This document shows, one piece after another, positions 24,341 through 33,438 of a stretch of 64,000 nucleotides of DNA; position 1 is the stretch's first letter; each line of letters starts with the position of its first letter. The stretch covers positions 1 to 64,000 of the forward strand of contig NZ_CANMSJ010000004.1 in assembly GCF_947500605.1 (NCBI RefSeq). Reading direction: 5' to 3'. Both the position numbers and the translations under genes were made by a program. The DNA is from an uncultured Lacinutrix sp. (GTDB lineage: Bacteria; Bacteroidota; Bacteroidia; Flavobacteriales; Flavobacteriaceae). The notes below the pieces were generated by a model that had not been told where the DNA came from, did no database searches, and saw nothing but the letters and a program-made list of their open reading frames with translations.

Positions 24341-26265
24341 GACAATTTCTACTCTTTATTTCTGTTATTCTTGTTGGTATAATATTTACTGTAAGACTAT
24401 TCTATTTACAAGTTTATAATTCTGATGCTGATAGTATTCTAAATGACAATGCTATTAGAAAGGTTTACGACTACCCAAAAAGAGGCTTTGTTTACGACAG
24501 AAATGGAAAGCTTTTAGTAGCCAACCAGCCATCTTACGATGTTATGGTTATACCTCGAGAAGTAGAACCATTAGATACTTTAGAGTTTTGCCGATTATTA
24601 AAGATCGATAAAGAACGTTTTGATAAGCAGTTAAAAAAAGCCAAACATTATTCTTGGCGATTACCTTCGCCTTTTGTTTCGCATTTATCTAAAGAAGATT
24701 ATGCGGTACTTCAAGAAAAAATGAGAAAATTTACTGGTTTTCACATTCAAAAACGTTCTTTACGTCAATACGAAACTACCATTGGAGCCAATGTATTAGG
24801 AGACATTGGAGAAGTTAATAATAGAGATATAGCAAATGACCCTTATTATAAAATGGGTGATTTAATGGGCAAACAAGGTGTTGAGAAATCTTACGACACC
24901 ATTCTTCGTGGTAGAAAAGGTATAAAATTTATTCAAAAAGATAGATTTAATAGAAATATTGGTCCTTACAAAGAAGGCACACTTGATACCGTACCTGAAC
25001 AAGGTAAGGATATAAAAATTACAATAGATTCTGAACTACAAGCCTATGGCGAATGGTTAATGCAAAACAAACGTGGTGGTATAATTGCTATAGAACCAGG
25101 TACTGGAGAAATTTTAGCCATGATTGCAGCACCTACTTATAACCCTAATGATTTGGTTGGAAGAAAGCGCTCTAAAAACTACACAAAACTATATAACGAC
25201 TCTATTGCAAAACCGCTTTTTAATAGAAGTTTACAAGGTGTATATAGTCCTGGATCTCCATTTAAATTAATGAATGCATTAATAGCCTTACAAGAAGGTG
25301 TAGTAACTACCAACGAAAAAATAGCTTGTAAAAACGGCTATAATTATGGTAATCGCCATATGGGTTGCCATTGCGGAAGTGGATTAAGAGATATGTCTTT
25401 AGGTATTCAAAAATCATGTAATGCATATTTCGCTACTGTTTATAGAAGGATTTTAGAAAAAGCTGACAACTCAAGAGAAGGTATTGAAGTATGGAGTAAC
25501 CATGCTAAAAGTTTTGGCTTAGGAAACTTTTTAAATAATGATTTAGCTGTTGGACAAAAAGGAAGAATTCCAGACAAAGCTTATTATCAAAGAGCCTATC
25601 CAGAACGTTTTTACTCTACTTACACTATTTCTAATGCTATTGGTCAAGGAGAAGTATTAACTACTCCAATACAATTAGCAAACATGATTGCAGCTATAGC
25701 TAATAGAGGCTTCTATTACACACCACATATTGTAAAAGCTATTGAAGGAGAAACACTTCCTGAAAATTTCACCAAGCCAAAATACACTACAATAGACAAA
25801 GAACATTTTGAACCTGTTATTGAAGGAATGTTAGAAGTTTACAAAAAAGGAACTGCAAGTAGCCTCCAAGTAGAAGGCATTGATATTTGCGGAAAAACTG
25901 GTACTGTCGAAAATTTTATGAAAATTGATAGTGTAAAAACACAATTAACAGATCACTCTATTTTTGTTGCATTCGCACCAAAAGATAATCCTAAAATAGC
26001 TTTAGCAGTCTTTGTAGAAAACGGTTATTTTGGAAGTCGTTTTGCTGGTAAAATCGCTAGTTTAATGATAGAAAAATATGTTAATAAAACCATTACTAGA
26101 AAAGACTTAGAAAAATGGCTATTAACCCATAGTTTAGAAAATGAATATGCAAAGCCATATTCTGGAGAACCTTTTCAAATTAATCGCGGATCGCAATATC
26201 AAGTTATTCCAATGGAAGACGTTATAGATTTACCTGAAGAAGCTAAAACTAAGTTACAAAGGTAA
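24337..26265 (+). CDS. mrdA: Penicillin-binding protein 2 (elongasome transpeptidase)
   Basis: 642 residues. One N-terminal membrane helix (~4-24), a pedestal domain (~45-220) and a transpeptidase domain with the three active-site motifs: SxxK at Ser307-Lys310 (GSPFK), SxN at Ser360-Asn362 (KSCNAYF) and KTG in CGKTGTVEN. Cysteines at 331, 344 and 346 with nearby His/Gly occupy the region where E. coli PBP2 binds zinc. It cross-links peptidoglycan during elongation, working with RodA, whose gene overlaps by one base (TAATG). Confidence 0.95.
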   Translation: MRQFLLFISVILVGIIFTVRLFYLQVYNSDADSILNDNAIRKVYDYPKRGFVYDRNGKLLVANQPSYDVMVIPREVEPLDTLEFCRLLKIDKERFDKQLKKAKHYSWRLPSPFVSHLSKEDYAVLQEKMRKFTGFHIQKRSLRQYETTIGANVLGDIGEVNNRDIANDPYYKMGDLMGKQGVEKSYDTILRGRKGIKFIQKDRFNRNIGPYKEGTLDTVPEQGKDIKITIDSELQAYGEWLMQNKRGGIIAIEPGTGEILAMIAAPTYNPNDLVGRKRSKNYTKLYNDSIAKPLFNRSLQGVYSPGSPFKLMNALIALQEGVVTTNEKIACKNGYNYGNRHMGCHCGSGLRDMSLGIQKSCNAYFATVYRRILEKADNSREGIEVWSNHAKSFGLGNFLNNDLAVGQKGRIPDKAYYQRAYPERFYSTYTISNAIGQGEVLTTPIQLANMIAAIANRGFYYTPHIVKAIEGETLPENFTKPKYTTIDKEHFEPVIEGMLEVYKKGTASSLQVEGIDICGKTGTVENFMKIDSVKTQLTDHSIFVAFAPKDNPKIALAVFVENGYFGSRFAGKIASLMIEKYVNKTITRKDLEKWLLTHSLENEYAKPYSGEPFQINRGSQYQVIPMEDVIDLPEEAKTKLQR

Positions 26266-27539
26266 TGAGACAAACCGACAGACATTTTAAATTCGATTGG
26301 ATTACCATTGTGCTTTTCTTTATGTTGGCAGGTTTTGGGTGGTTAAACATCTTATCTGCTTCGCATACAGGTGAAATTATTGACTACCTAAGTTTTACAG
26401 AGTTTTATGGTAAACAGCTTATTTTTATAATCCTTTCGGTTGTATTAATTATTCTTATGCTATCTATAGACGCTAAGTTCTACGAACGTTTTTCTAGTGT
26501 TATCTATTTTGCTTCACTACTCTCCTTGGTTGGCTTATTTATCTTTGGAAAGAGTATAAATGGAGCAACATCTTGGTACGATTTAGGAGGTATGACCTTG
26601 CAACCAAGTGAATTTGCAAAAGCCGCAACAGCTTTAGCTGTCGCAAAATATGTAAGTGATTTACAAACAGACATAAGGCAATTTAAGCATCAAATTCGCA
26701 TTTTTATTATTATTGTAATACCTGCATTTCTTATTTTACTTCAAAAAGATGCTGGTAGTACTCTAGTATATGGTGCCTTTTTCTTTGTATTATATCGCGA
26801 AGGCCTTCCTAAAATATACTTAATTATAGGATCACTATTAATCGGTCTAGCCATTTGTGCACTAAAATTTGGAGTGGTAATCACTATGTTTATTAGTGCC
26901 ATTATTGTATTTGGTTACTATTTTTCTAAAAAGAAAAAACCTTCCTTTATACAACCAATTATAACATTAACTATTGCACTACTAATTTCCTTTCTAGTAC
27001 GTTTTACTTACGATACTCTATTGCCATTCCATCAAAAAGATAGGATCACTATTTGGTTAAGCCTTGAAAAAGATGCTGCAAAATTAGAACAGATGAAAAA
27101 GAAAGCGGCATATAATCTCTTAGAGAGTGAAAAAGCTATTAGTGCTGGAGGCTGGAAAGGAAAAGGATTTATGGAAGGCACACGAACTACAGGTAAATTT
27201 GTACCAGAACAACATACAGATTATATTTTTACTACCGTAGGCGAAGAATGGGGATTTATAGGCAGCTTTGCCGTAGTACTCGTTTTTGTACTCCTTATTT
27301 TACGAATACTACATTTAGCCGAACTCCAGAAATCGCAATTTAGTCGTGTGTACGGTTACTCGGTTGGAGCAATACTATTTATTCACTTTTTAATTAATAT
27401 AGGCATGGTTATGGGCTTAATACCAACTATTGGTATTCCGTTACCGTTATTTAGTTATGGTGGCTCTGGTCTTTGGGGATTCACTATTCTAGTATTCATT
27501 TTTGTAAAACTAGATTCTAATCGAATTAATGAGTGGTAG
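26265..27539 (+). CDS. rodA: RodA, SEDS-family peptidoglycan glycosyltransferase
   Basis: 424 residues with about ten membrane helices. SEDS family marks are visible: GATSWYDLGGMTLQPSEFAK near residues 100-117, the large extracytoplasmic loop with EQHTDYIFTTVGEEWGFIG, and the last-helix GIPLPLFSYGGSGLWG. RodA polymerises lipid II into glycan strands in complex with PBP2. Last gene of the rod operon; a polyprenyl synthase gene follows after 43 bases. Confidence 0.95.
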   Translation: MRQTDRHFKFDWITIVLFFMLAGFGWLNILSASHTGEIIDYLSFTEFYGKQLIFIILSVVLIILMLSIDAKFYERFSSVIYFASLLSLVGLFIFGKSINGATSWYDLGGMTLQPSEFAKAATALAVAKYVSDLQTDIRQFKHQIRIFIIIVIPAFLILLQKDAGSTLVYGAFFFVLYREGLPKIYLIIGSLLIGLAICALKFGVVITMFISAIIVFGYYFSKKKKPSFIQPIITLTIALLISFLVRFTYDTLLPFHQKDRITIWLSLEKDAAKLEQMKKKAAYNLLESEKAISAGGWKGKGFMEGTRTTGKFVPEQHTDYIFTTVGEEWGFIGSFAVVLVFVLLILRILHLAELQKSQFSRVYGYSVGAILFIHFLINIGMVMGLIPTIGIPLPLFSYGGSGLWGFTILVFIFVKLDSNRINEW

Positions 27540-27582
27540 ATTATAAGTATATTAGCAGCTTTAAATAACCTATTTTTTAAAA

Positions 27583-28560
27583 TTGAAAATAACTGAACAA
27601 ATAAAACAACCTATTGCCTACGAAATGGACCTTTTTGAAAAAAAGTTCCGTTTAGCCATGGCATCTAAAGTTGCTTTATTAAACCGAATTACACACTACA
27701 TAGTAAACCGTAAAGGCAAGCAAATGCGACCAATGTTCGTGTTTTTAGTTGCCAAAATGGTCTCTAATGGCGATGTTAAAGACCGTACTTATCGTGGTGC
27801 TTCAGTTATAGAATTAATTCACACAGCTACTTTATTACATGACGACGTTGTAGACGATAGTAATAAACGTCGTGGTTTCTTTAGTATTAATGCACTTTGG
27901 AAAAACAAAATAGCAGTACTTATTGGCGATTTCTTATTATCTAAAGGCTTACTCCTTTCTATAGACAATGAGGATTTCGATTTACTTAAAATTATTTCTG
28001 TTGCCGTAAGAGAAATGAGCGAAGGCGAATTACTGCAAATTGAAAAAGCAAGACGTCTTGATATTACCGAAGACATTTATTACGAAATAATAAGACAAAA
28101 AACAGCAACACTAATAGCCGCTTGTTGTAGTCTTGGTGCTGCATCTGTAAAACCAGGATCGCCCGAAGTAGAAACTATGCGCAAGTTTGGAGAACTTATA
28201 GGTATGGCTTTTCAGATTAAAGACGATTTGTTCGATTATGGCTCTACAAGCATTGGCAAACCTGTTGGTATAGATATTAAAGAACAAAAAATGACTTTAC
28301 CACTTATTCACGTTCTTAATACCGTGAGTAAAAAGGAAAAAAAATGGGTTATCAATTCTATTAAAAACCATAACAAAGACAAGAAACGTGTAAACGAAGT
28401 GATTGCTTTTGTTAAAAATAATGGAGGCTTAGAATACGCTGTTACAAAAATGAAAACCTTTCAAGCTGAAGCTCTACAAATACTACAACAGTTCCCAGAG
28501 TCTGACTATAGATCGTCTTTAGAATTGATGGTGAATTACGTGATTGAGAGAAAGAAGTAA
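27583..28560 (+). CDS. Polyprenyl diphosphate synthase
   Basis: 325 residues of the trans-isoprenyl synthase fold. First Asp-rich motif DDVVDD at 87-92 (LLHDDVVDD, then the Arg pair in NKRRG), second Asp-rich motif KDDLFDYG around 214-221. It elongates farnesyl/geranyl diphosphate with isopentenyl diphosphate; chain length (likely for menaquinone side chains, as in IspB-type enzymes) is inferred. The start is TTG at 27583, chosen because the N-terminus KITEQIKQPIAYEM matches the start of family members, while the next ATG is 14 codons in. Confidence 0.9.
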   Translation: MKITEQIKQPIAYEMDLFEKKFRLAMASKVALLNRITHYIVNRKGKQMRPMFVFLVAKMVSNGDVKDRTYRGASVIELIHTATLLHDDVVDDSNKRRGFFSINALWKNKIAVLIGDFLLSKGLLLSIDNEDFDLLKIISVAVREMSEGELLQIEKARRLDITEDIYYEIIRQKTATLIAACCSLGAASVKPGSPEVETMRKFGELIGMAFQIKDDLFDYGSTSIGKPVGIDIKEQKMTLPLIHVLNTVSKKEKKWVINSIKNHNKDKKRVNEVIAFVKNNGGLEYAVTKMKTFQAEALQILQQFPESDYRSSLELMVNYVIERKK

Positions 28561-28695
28561 AAGGTCTTTTTACACTGTAATAAACTATCTTTATAGGATA
28601 ACGACAACTAGAACGTTTACTTATCCTGTTTTATTTACGGAATATCGACAATAAAAACACCTATATAGAGAGTTAGCAACAAAGCAAGACAAACA

Positions 28696-30480
28696 TTGAG
28701 AATATTATTAAATTTACTACTTATCCTTTTGTTTGTGATTTCTTGCAAACCTAAAAACACGGAATTGAATTCATCTGAATCTCAAACCTATAAACGAATT
28801 AATAGCAATAAAACTTGGGGATTTCTAAACCAAAATGGTGACACAATCATACCTCTTAACAGATATAAATTTCTAAATCCAATTGACGACGAAGGAATGA
28901 TTCTAGCGCATAAAAATGGAAAAGATGGCTATATTGATATAAATGAGAACATCTTAATTCCTTTTGCATTTGACGATATTGGAGTTTTCGGTGAAGGTCT
29001 TGCACCCGTTCGTAAAACTAAAAACGGTAAAGAAGGATATATTAATAGAAAAGGTGAAATAGTTATTGAGTACCAATTTGATAATGCCTCATATTTTTAT
29101 AAAAATGGAATTGCTGAAATTAAAGTCGATAATAAGATTGGATACATAAACAAAAAAGGAGACAGAATAATACCTGCAATTTACGATTACGGTATACATA
29201 CAAAAATTGATGATTTTGTAGCTGTAAGTAAAAATAAAAAACTGGCTTTTTTTTCTAATAAAGGAGAACAAAAAACTAAATTCGAATTTGATAAAGTGTT
29301 TAAACATTCCGAGAACAAAGGGTATGTTGTTGGTGCAAACGGTTTAATTTTAGTTGAAAAGTCTGGACAATTTGCTTATCTAGACTCTAACTTTAATATT
29401 ATTGTTCCTTATGGTAAGTACGATATTGCATTCCCTTTCAATGTAAACCATTTAGCAATTGTACAAGCGAATAAAAAATATGGAATTATTGATAGTTTAG
29501 GCACTTTAATAATTCCTTTAAAATATGACCTAATCGAACATCCAGCGATATACTCAAATAAATTTGCAGAATTTTTAACCAATGATTCAGGAAAGTATGG
29601 ATTACTTGATTCCAATGGAGATACTCTTCTCGAAAACAAATACGAAGAAATTATTTGGGATAGACTTAAACGAGGAGAAAATCAACAAAAATATTACATC
29701 TATAAAGAGAATGGTAGATTTGGAGCTATAAACACAAAAGGAGAAATAATTATACCTTTTGAATATGAGCAATTATCAAATTTTAGATATCAAGATTTTA
29801 CGATAGCAAAAAAGAATGGCAAATTTGGCGTTATTAACTCATTTGCCGAAACTATTATTCCTTTCGAATATAACTCAATAACTTGTAATGAAAGAAAACA
29901 ATGGTGCAACCTTTTAATACTTGAAAAAGATGGTAATGTAGGTTTATCAGACTTAAAAGGAAAATTAAAAATCCCTGCTATTTACCAAGAAATATCACCT
30001 TGCTTTTACGATGAAACCAATAGGTTTATTGTAAAAAAAAGCAACCTTTTTGGGATAATAGATATTCATGAAAATATAATTATTCCAATAGAATATGATG
30101 AAATATCTAATTGGGTGGAATATGGTCCAGATGAACATTTTGTAACAAAGAACAAAAAGAAAGGATTAATTAGCAGAGAGGGAGAAATAGTAATTCCACC
30201 TATTTATGATAAGATTTTAGTAGATAATTCTAAACTAATCAAAGTTAAAAAAAACAATTTATTTGGAACAATCAATTGGAAAAACGAAATAGTTAATCCA
30301 ATTGAATACGAACAAATTTTATGGGAATGGCATTATCTTACAAATAAAGAATTGGATACTATTTATTTAAAAAAGAATGGTAAATATTTTTCAACTGACA
30401 CTAAAGGAAAAGTTTTAGAGCAAAAGGTTGGCACGAAATTGATTGATGAAAAATTTAGTTATATATTAAATCACCGATAA
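28696..30480 (+). CDS. WG-repeat lipoprotein
   Basis: 594 residues. A lipoprotein signal with Cys17 (FVISCKP) follows a TTG start at 28696, the only start available for the signal peptide. The rest is built of about ten to twelve WG-type repeats (patterns such as KxGxINxxGxxIIPxxYD, e.g. KDGYIDINENILIPFAFDDI), each a ~45-residue beta-hairpin unit likely forming an elongated beta-propeller-like scaffold in the periplasm or at the surface. Function unknown. A strong bidirectional terminator lies 77 bases downstream. Confidence 0.85.
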   Translation: MRILLNLLLILLFVISCKPKNTELNSSESQTYKRINSNKTWGFLNQNGDTIIPLNRYKFLNPIDDEGMILAHKNGKDGYIDINENILIPFAFDDIGVFGEGLAPVRKTKNGKEGYINRKGEIVIEYQFDNASYFYKNGIAEIKVDNKIGYINKKGDRIIPAIYDYGIHTKIDDFVAVSKNKKLAFFSNKGEQKTKFEFDKVFKHSENKGYVVGANGLILVEKSGQFAYLDSNFNIIVPYGKYDIAFPFNVNHLAIVQANKKYGIIDSLGTLIIPLKYDLIEHPAIYSNKFAEFLTNDSGKYGLLDSNGDTLLENKYEEIIWDRLKRGENQQKYYIYKENGRFGAINTKGEIIIPFEYEQLSNFRYQDFTIAKKNGKFGVINSFAETIIPFEYNSITCNERKQWCNLLILEKDGNVGLSDLKGKLKIPAIYQEISPCFYDETNRFIVKKSNLFGIIDIHENIIIPIEYDEISNWVEYGPDEHFVTKNKKKGLISREGEIVIPPIYDKILVDNSKLIKVKKNNLFGTINWKNEIVNPIEYEQILWEWHYLTNKELDTIYLKKNGKYFSTDTKGKVLEQKVGTKLIDEKFSYILNHR

Positions 30481-30784
30481 AGCCCAGTTGCTAACATCGA
30501 AATAAAAATCTACAAAACACAACTATTAATAAACATTAGATTTAATTTATATTCACAAAAAAAGTCAGCAACTAAAATTAGTTACTGACTTTTTTTTATT
30601 CATTATCAATAGAAAACCTTTTAATCTAAAATTATAGAAACATGGTAATATCTAAGCTCCAACTCTTCTTTTTAAATTAATTGTAAATTGCATTATTGAA
30701 AAAATATATTTTTTTTAAATCCTCAGGCAACCTTTTCTGTAAAGTTTGCGTCTTTATAAATAGAACCACTAAACTAACTGTTTT
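30481..30784. other. 304-bp intergenic region
   Basis: Contains one strong terminator (30557-30597) and AT-rich sequence up to the ECF sigma gene. TAAAGTTTG at about 30736 resembles a -7 box but has three bases instead of two in the spacer. Confidence 0.6.
30557..30597 (+). terminator. Rho-independent terminator after WG-repeat gene
   Basis: AAAAAGTCAGCAACTAA pairs with TTAGTTACTGACTTTTT with one internal mismatch, followed by a T-run. A-run on the other side makes it bidirectional. Confidence 0.9.
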
Positions 30785-31348
30785 TTGAAAGTTATACAGC
30801 TCTATAAAAATGAACCAAAGCTCATAAAGAGAGCTCAAAAAAACAATCGTGAAGCACAACACGTATTGTATGAGTTGCATGCGCCAAAAATGTTAAGCGT
30901 TTGCAGATATTATATTAAAGATCTACAACATGCAGAAGAAGCAATGTTAAATGGGTTCTTTAAAGTATTTACAAACATTAAAAGTTTTAAAAACGAAGGT
31001 AGTTTTGAAGGTTGGATAAGACGTATTATGGTAAGAGAATCTATTTCTTTTTTAAGACAGAAAAAAAATATAGAATTTGCTGTTGAAGATGTAGACATTA
31101 AACACGACCATACTAACAACATTAATAGTGAAATTGAGGTAGAGCATATCCAGAAATTAATAGATAAACTACCAGAAGGTTATAAAGTGGTTTTTGTTAT
31201 GTATGCCATAGAAGGCTATAAACACAGTGAGATTGCAACCTTATTAAATATAAATGAAGGGACCTCAAAATCACAATTATTTAAAGCACGAAAAATGCTC
31301 CAGCAAGAGATTAATAAATTAAACACATCGAGTTATGGCACCAATTAA
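30785..31348 (+). CDS. ECF-type RNA polymerase sigma factor
   Basis: 187 residues with sigma region 2 (~25-90: YYIKDLQHAEEAMLNGFFKVFTNI and FEGWIRRIMVRESI) and region 4 (~125-178: LPEGYKVVFVMYAIEGYKHSEIATLLNINEGTSKSQLFKARKML). No region 3, so it is an extracytoplasmic-function sigma factor. Start TTG at 30785; an ATG is not available in a suitable place. It overlaps the next gene by 14 bases, which encodes a single-pass membrane protein likely acting as its anti-sigma factor. Confidence 0.92.
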   Translation: MKVIQLYKNEPKLIKRAQKNNREAQHVLYELHAPKMLSVCRYYIKDLQHAEEAMLNGFFKVFTNIKSFKNEGSFEGWIRRIMVRESISFLRQKKNIEFAVEDVDIKHDHTNNINSEIEVEHIQKLIDKLPEGYKVVFVMYAIEGYKHSEIATLLNINEGTSKSQLFKARKMLQQEINKLNTSSYGTN

Positions 31349-32099
31349 ATATGAAGAAGACATAAAAAGCAGGCTCGATAAAAGAACTATTAAGCCTTCT
31401 GTTAAATCTTGGGATACTTTATCTCAACGTTTAGATAACGAAGAAAAAAAGAATAATAAAAAAGGCTTTTGGTGGCTTGGTATTGCTGCTAGTGTAATTG
31501 GTGTGTTATTGGTCTCTAATTTCTTTTTAAATATTGAAACAACAAACAATATAAACACTACTGTAGTTGAAGAGAATACTACAATCGACACGTTAAAAAC
31601 TGAAATTGAAAACAAAAAAAGCAATTATAAAGCTGAAGAAGTTATTGTTGAAACAGAAGAAAGTTTAAAAGCAAAAAATATAACAAAACAAGCTACAAAA
31701 AATATTAAAACTAACAATTATTTAGCTGAAAACACAAGCTCTAAAAAAGTAATTACCAACAAAAAAGAAGCTTCTAATATTCAAATTGTAAAGTCTTTAG
31801 TTTTAAAAGAAAGCACTATTACAACCAACCAACCTTTAGTTTCTATTGAAAATGCTACAAAAGAAATAAAAAATAAGAAACACACCATTGTAGATAACGA
31901 AATAGATAACTTACTAGCGCAAGCAACAGAAAACATTGCTAGAGAAAGATCTAAAACCGTTAAAATACCAATAGACTATAACGGTTTACTTATAGCAGTA
32001 GAAGACAATATAGACGAAAGCTTTAGGGATAAAATTCTAAAAGCAGTAAAAAAAGGTTACAAAACAGTTAAGGAATCTGTTGCCGAACGTAACGATTAA
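31335..32099 (+). CDS. Single-pass membrane protein, probable anti-sigma factor
   Basis: 254 residues: a cytoplasmic N-terminal segment (~1-43, Lys/Glu-rich with SWDTLSQRL), one membrane helix (~45-65, FWWLGIAASVIGVLLVSNFF) and a long Lys/Asn/Thr-rich periplasmic region. Topology and position directly after an ECF sigma gene fit an anti-sigma factor, but no zinc-type anti-sigma motif is seen, so this is inference. The next gene encodes an outer-membrane barrel, suggesting an envelope-sensing operon. Confidence 0.7.
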   Translation: MAPIKYEEDIKSRLDKRTIKPSVKSWDTLSQRLDNEEKKNNKKGFWWLGIAASVIGVLLVSNFFLNIETTNNINTTVVEENTTIDTLKTEIENKKSNYKAEEVIVETEESLKAKNITKQATKNIKTNNYLAENTSSKKVITNKKEASNIQIVKSLVLKESTITTNQPLVSIENATKEIKNKKHTIVDNEIDNLLAQATENIARERSKTVKIPIDYNGLLIAVEDNIDESFRDKILKAVKKGYKTVKESVAERND

Positions 32100-32172
32100 C
32101 AAAAAAATCATCAATTTAAAATCAATATCAACAACTGCTGATAGTACTATCGGCGTCAAAAAACGAACAATT

Positions 32173-33267
32173 ATGAAAAAAATTACCAAGTACTTCGTCA
32201 TTGCATTATTAGGTCTTTATGTTTCAAACGTTGCAGCACAAGAAACTAATGAAGCATTAGCTAACTCTAAAAAAGAGGAGCAAATAATCCTTTTAAAAGA
32301 CAAAATAAGAGCGCACGAAAAAGACGCTTTAAAAATTGAAGTCGAAAAAATTAATGACCGTGTTATTAAAAAAGAAATAACATACGAACAAGGTGAAGAT
32401 TTAAAACAAGAAGCTGCTAAAAAACGTGCTTTAAATATTGAAAACAGAATAGCTCTTTTTGAAAACAAATTAGCGTTCTACGAAAGAAACAACCTTTCCA
32501 CTCCTTTCGATTTAGATGGAAATTTAAAAAGAAAAGAAATAGATCTCGGTTTTAAAGACTTAAACGACATAAGCAACTTTACAGGTATTACAGTTATCGA
32601 TAGTGTAAAAACACACGTAAAATACGACACTCGTACTACCAACGAACTCCTGTTTGCTGGTGGTTACAACAATGCTATTGTAGATGGCGGTAGCTTAAAA
32701 AGCTCTCCTTACGACATCAATAAATCTGGTTTTATGGAAATAGGTTGGAACTGGAAAACAAGATTAGGATTGTCTGGAAACGCACCAAGAATTAAATATG
32801 GTCTTGCATTTCAAGTAAACCGATATCAACTTGAGGATAACAAAATTTTTGTTCAAAACGGAAATACAACAACACTAGAAACCTTTAGCGAAGACTTAAA
32901 ACTGTCTGAACTAAGAATTACAAATTTAGTTGTACCTGTATACTTCGAATTTGGAAAAATGCGTAAAATTGAAAAACCAGATCGTGTACGTTACATTAAT
33001 GATGGGAAATTTAAATTTGGTCTTGGTGGTTATGCCGGTTTAAGAACTGGCACTATGTTAAAACTAAAATACAAACAAGAAGGTGATAATGTAAAAGAAA
33101 AAATAAAACGCAACTACAATACTAATCCTTTTATTTATGGTGTTGGTGCTTATGTTGGCGTTGGTGATTACAGTTTGTATATGAAATATGATTTATCTGA
33201 AACATTTAAAAATGATGCTCTAAAACAAAACAACATCTCACTTGGTGTGAGAATGGATTTCGATTAA
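32173..33267 (+). CDS. Outer-membrane beta-barrel protein
   Basis: 364 residues. Signal peptide 1-21 (NVAAQE), then a long charged helical stretch (~25-110, possibly coiled coil, rich in Glu/Lys), then a beta-barrel-like region (~165-364) with alternating aromatic strands (GFMEIGWNWKTRLG, FGLGGYAGLRTGTML, YGVGAYVGVGDYSLYMKYDLS) and a C-terminal LGVRMDFD. I start at the ATG at 32173; the frame extends upstream through the stop region of the preceding gene. Likely the surface element of the ECF module. Confidence 0.85.
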   Translation: MKKITKYFVIALLGLYVSNVAAQETNEALANSKKEEQIILLKDKIRAHEKDALKIEVEKINDRVIKKEITYEQGEDLKQEAAKKRALNIENRIALFENKLAFYERNNLSTPFDLDGNLKRKEIDLGFKDLNDISNFTGITVIDSVKTHVKYDTRTTNELLFAGGYNNAIVDGGSLKSSPYDINKSGFMEIGWNWKTRLGLSGNAPRIKYGLAFQVNRYQLEDNKIFVQNGNTTTLETFSEDLKLSELRITNLVVPVYFEFGKMRKIEKPDRVRYINDGKFKFGLGGYAGLRTGTMLKLKYKQEGDNVKEKIKRNYNTNPFIYGVGAYVGVGDYSLYMKYDLSETFKNDALKQNNISLGVRMDFD

Positions 33268-33290
33268 TTTTTAACTGAATTAGTTAATTT

Positions 33291-33326
33291 AAAAAGCCGC
33301 TTCATATAACTTTGAAGCGGCTTTTG
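33291..33326 (+). terminator. Rho-independent terminator after barrel gene
   Basis: AAAAGCCGCTTCA and TGAAGCGGCTTTT form a perfect 13-bp stem. Confidence 0.9.
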
Positions 33327-33360
33327 TTTATAAACTTATTTCATAAAATAAGTTTATAAA
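33327..33360 (+). repeat. AT-rich perfect palindrome after terminator
   Basis: TTTATAAACTTATTT and AAATAAGTTTATAAA flank CATA-like centre; abuts the terminator. May be a second hairpin or a protein-binding site. Confidence 0.6.
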
Positions 33361-33394
33361 GCATAGATATTTTCAAAAACCTCTCGAAATATAT

Positions 33395-33402
33395 TACATT
33401 TA
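33395..33402 (+). promoter_or_regulatory. Possible dnaG -7 box
   Basis: TACATTTA followed by CAGC, the same context as ahead of mreB; one base off consensus. Confidence 0.35.
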
Positions 33403-33408
33403 CAGCGT

Positions 33409-33430
33409 AATTCCGCGGAAGCGAAAACCC
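33409..33430 (+). repeat. Short dispersed repeat TTCCGCGGAAGCGAAAAC
   Basis: Third intergenic copy of the repeat at 15231-15250; lies between the probable promoter and the dnaG start. Confidence 0.6.
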
Positions 33431-33438
33431 TTAAAAAA

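Noticed and set aside
30736-30744. TAAAGTTTG as ECF sigma promoter
   Set aside because: Three bases instead of two between TA and TTTG; too weak to call.
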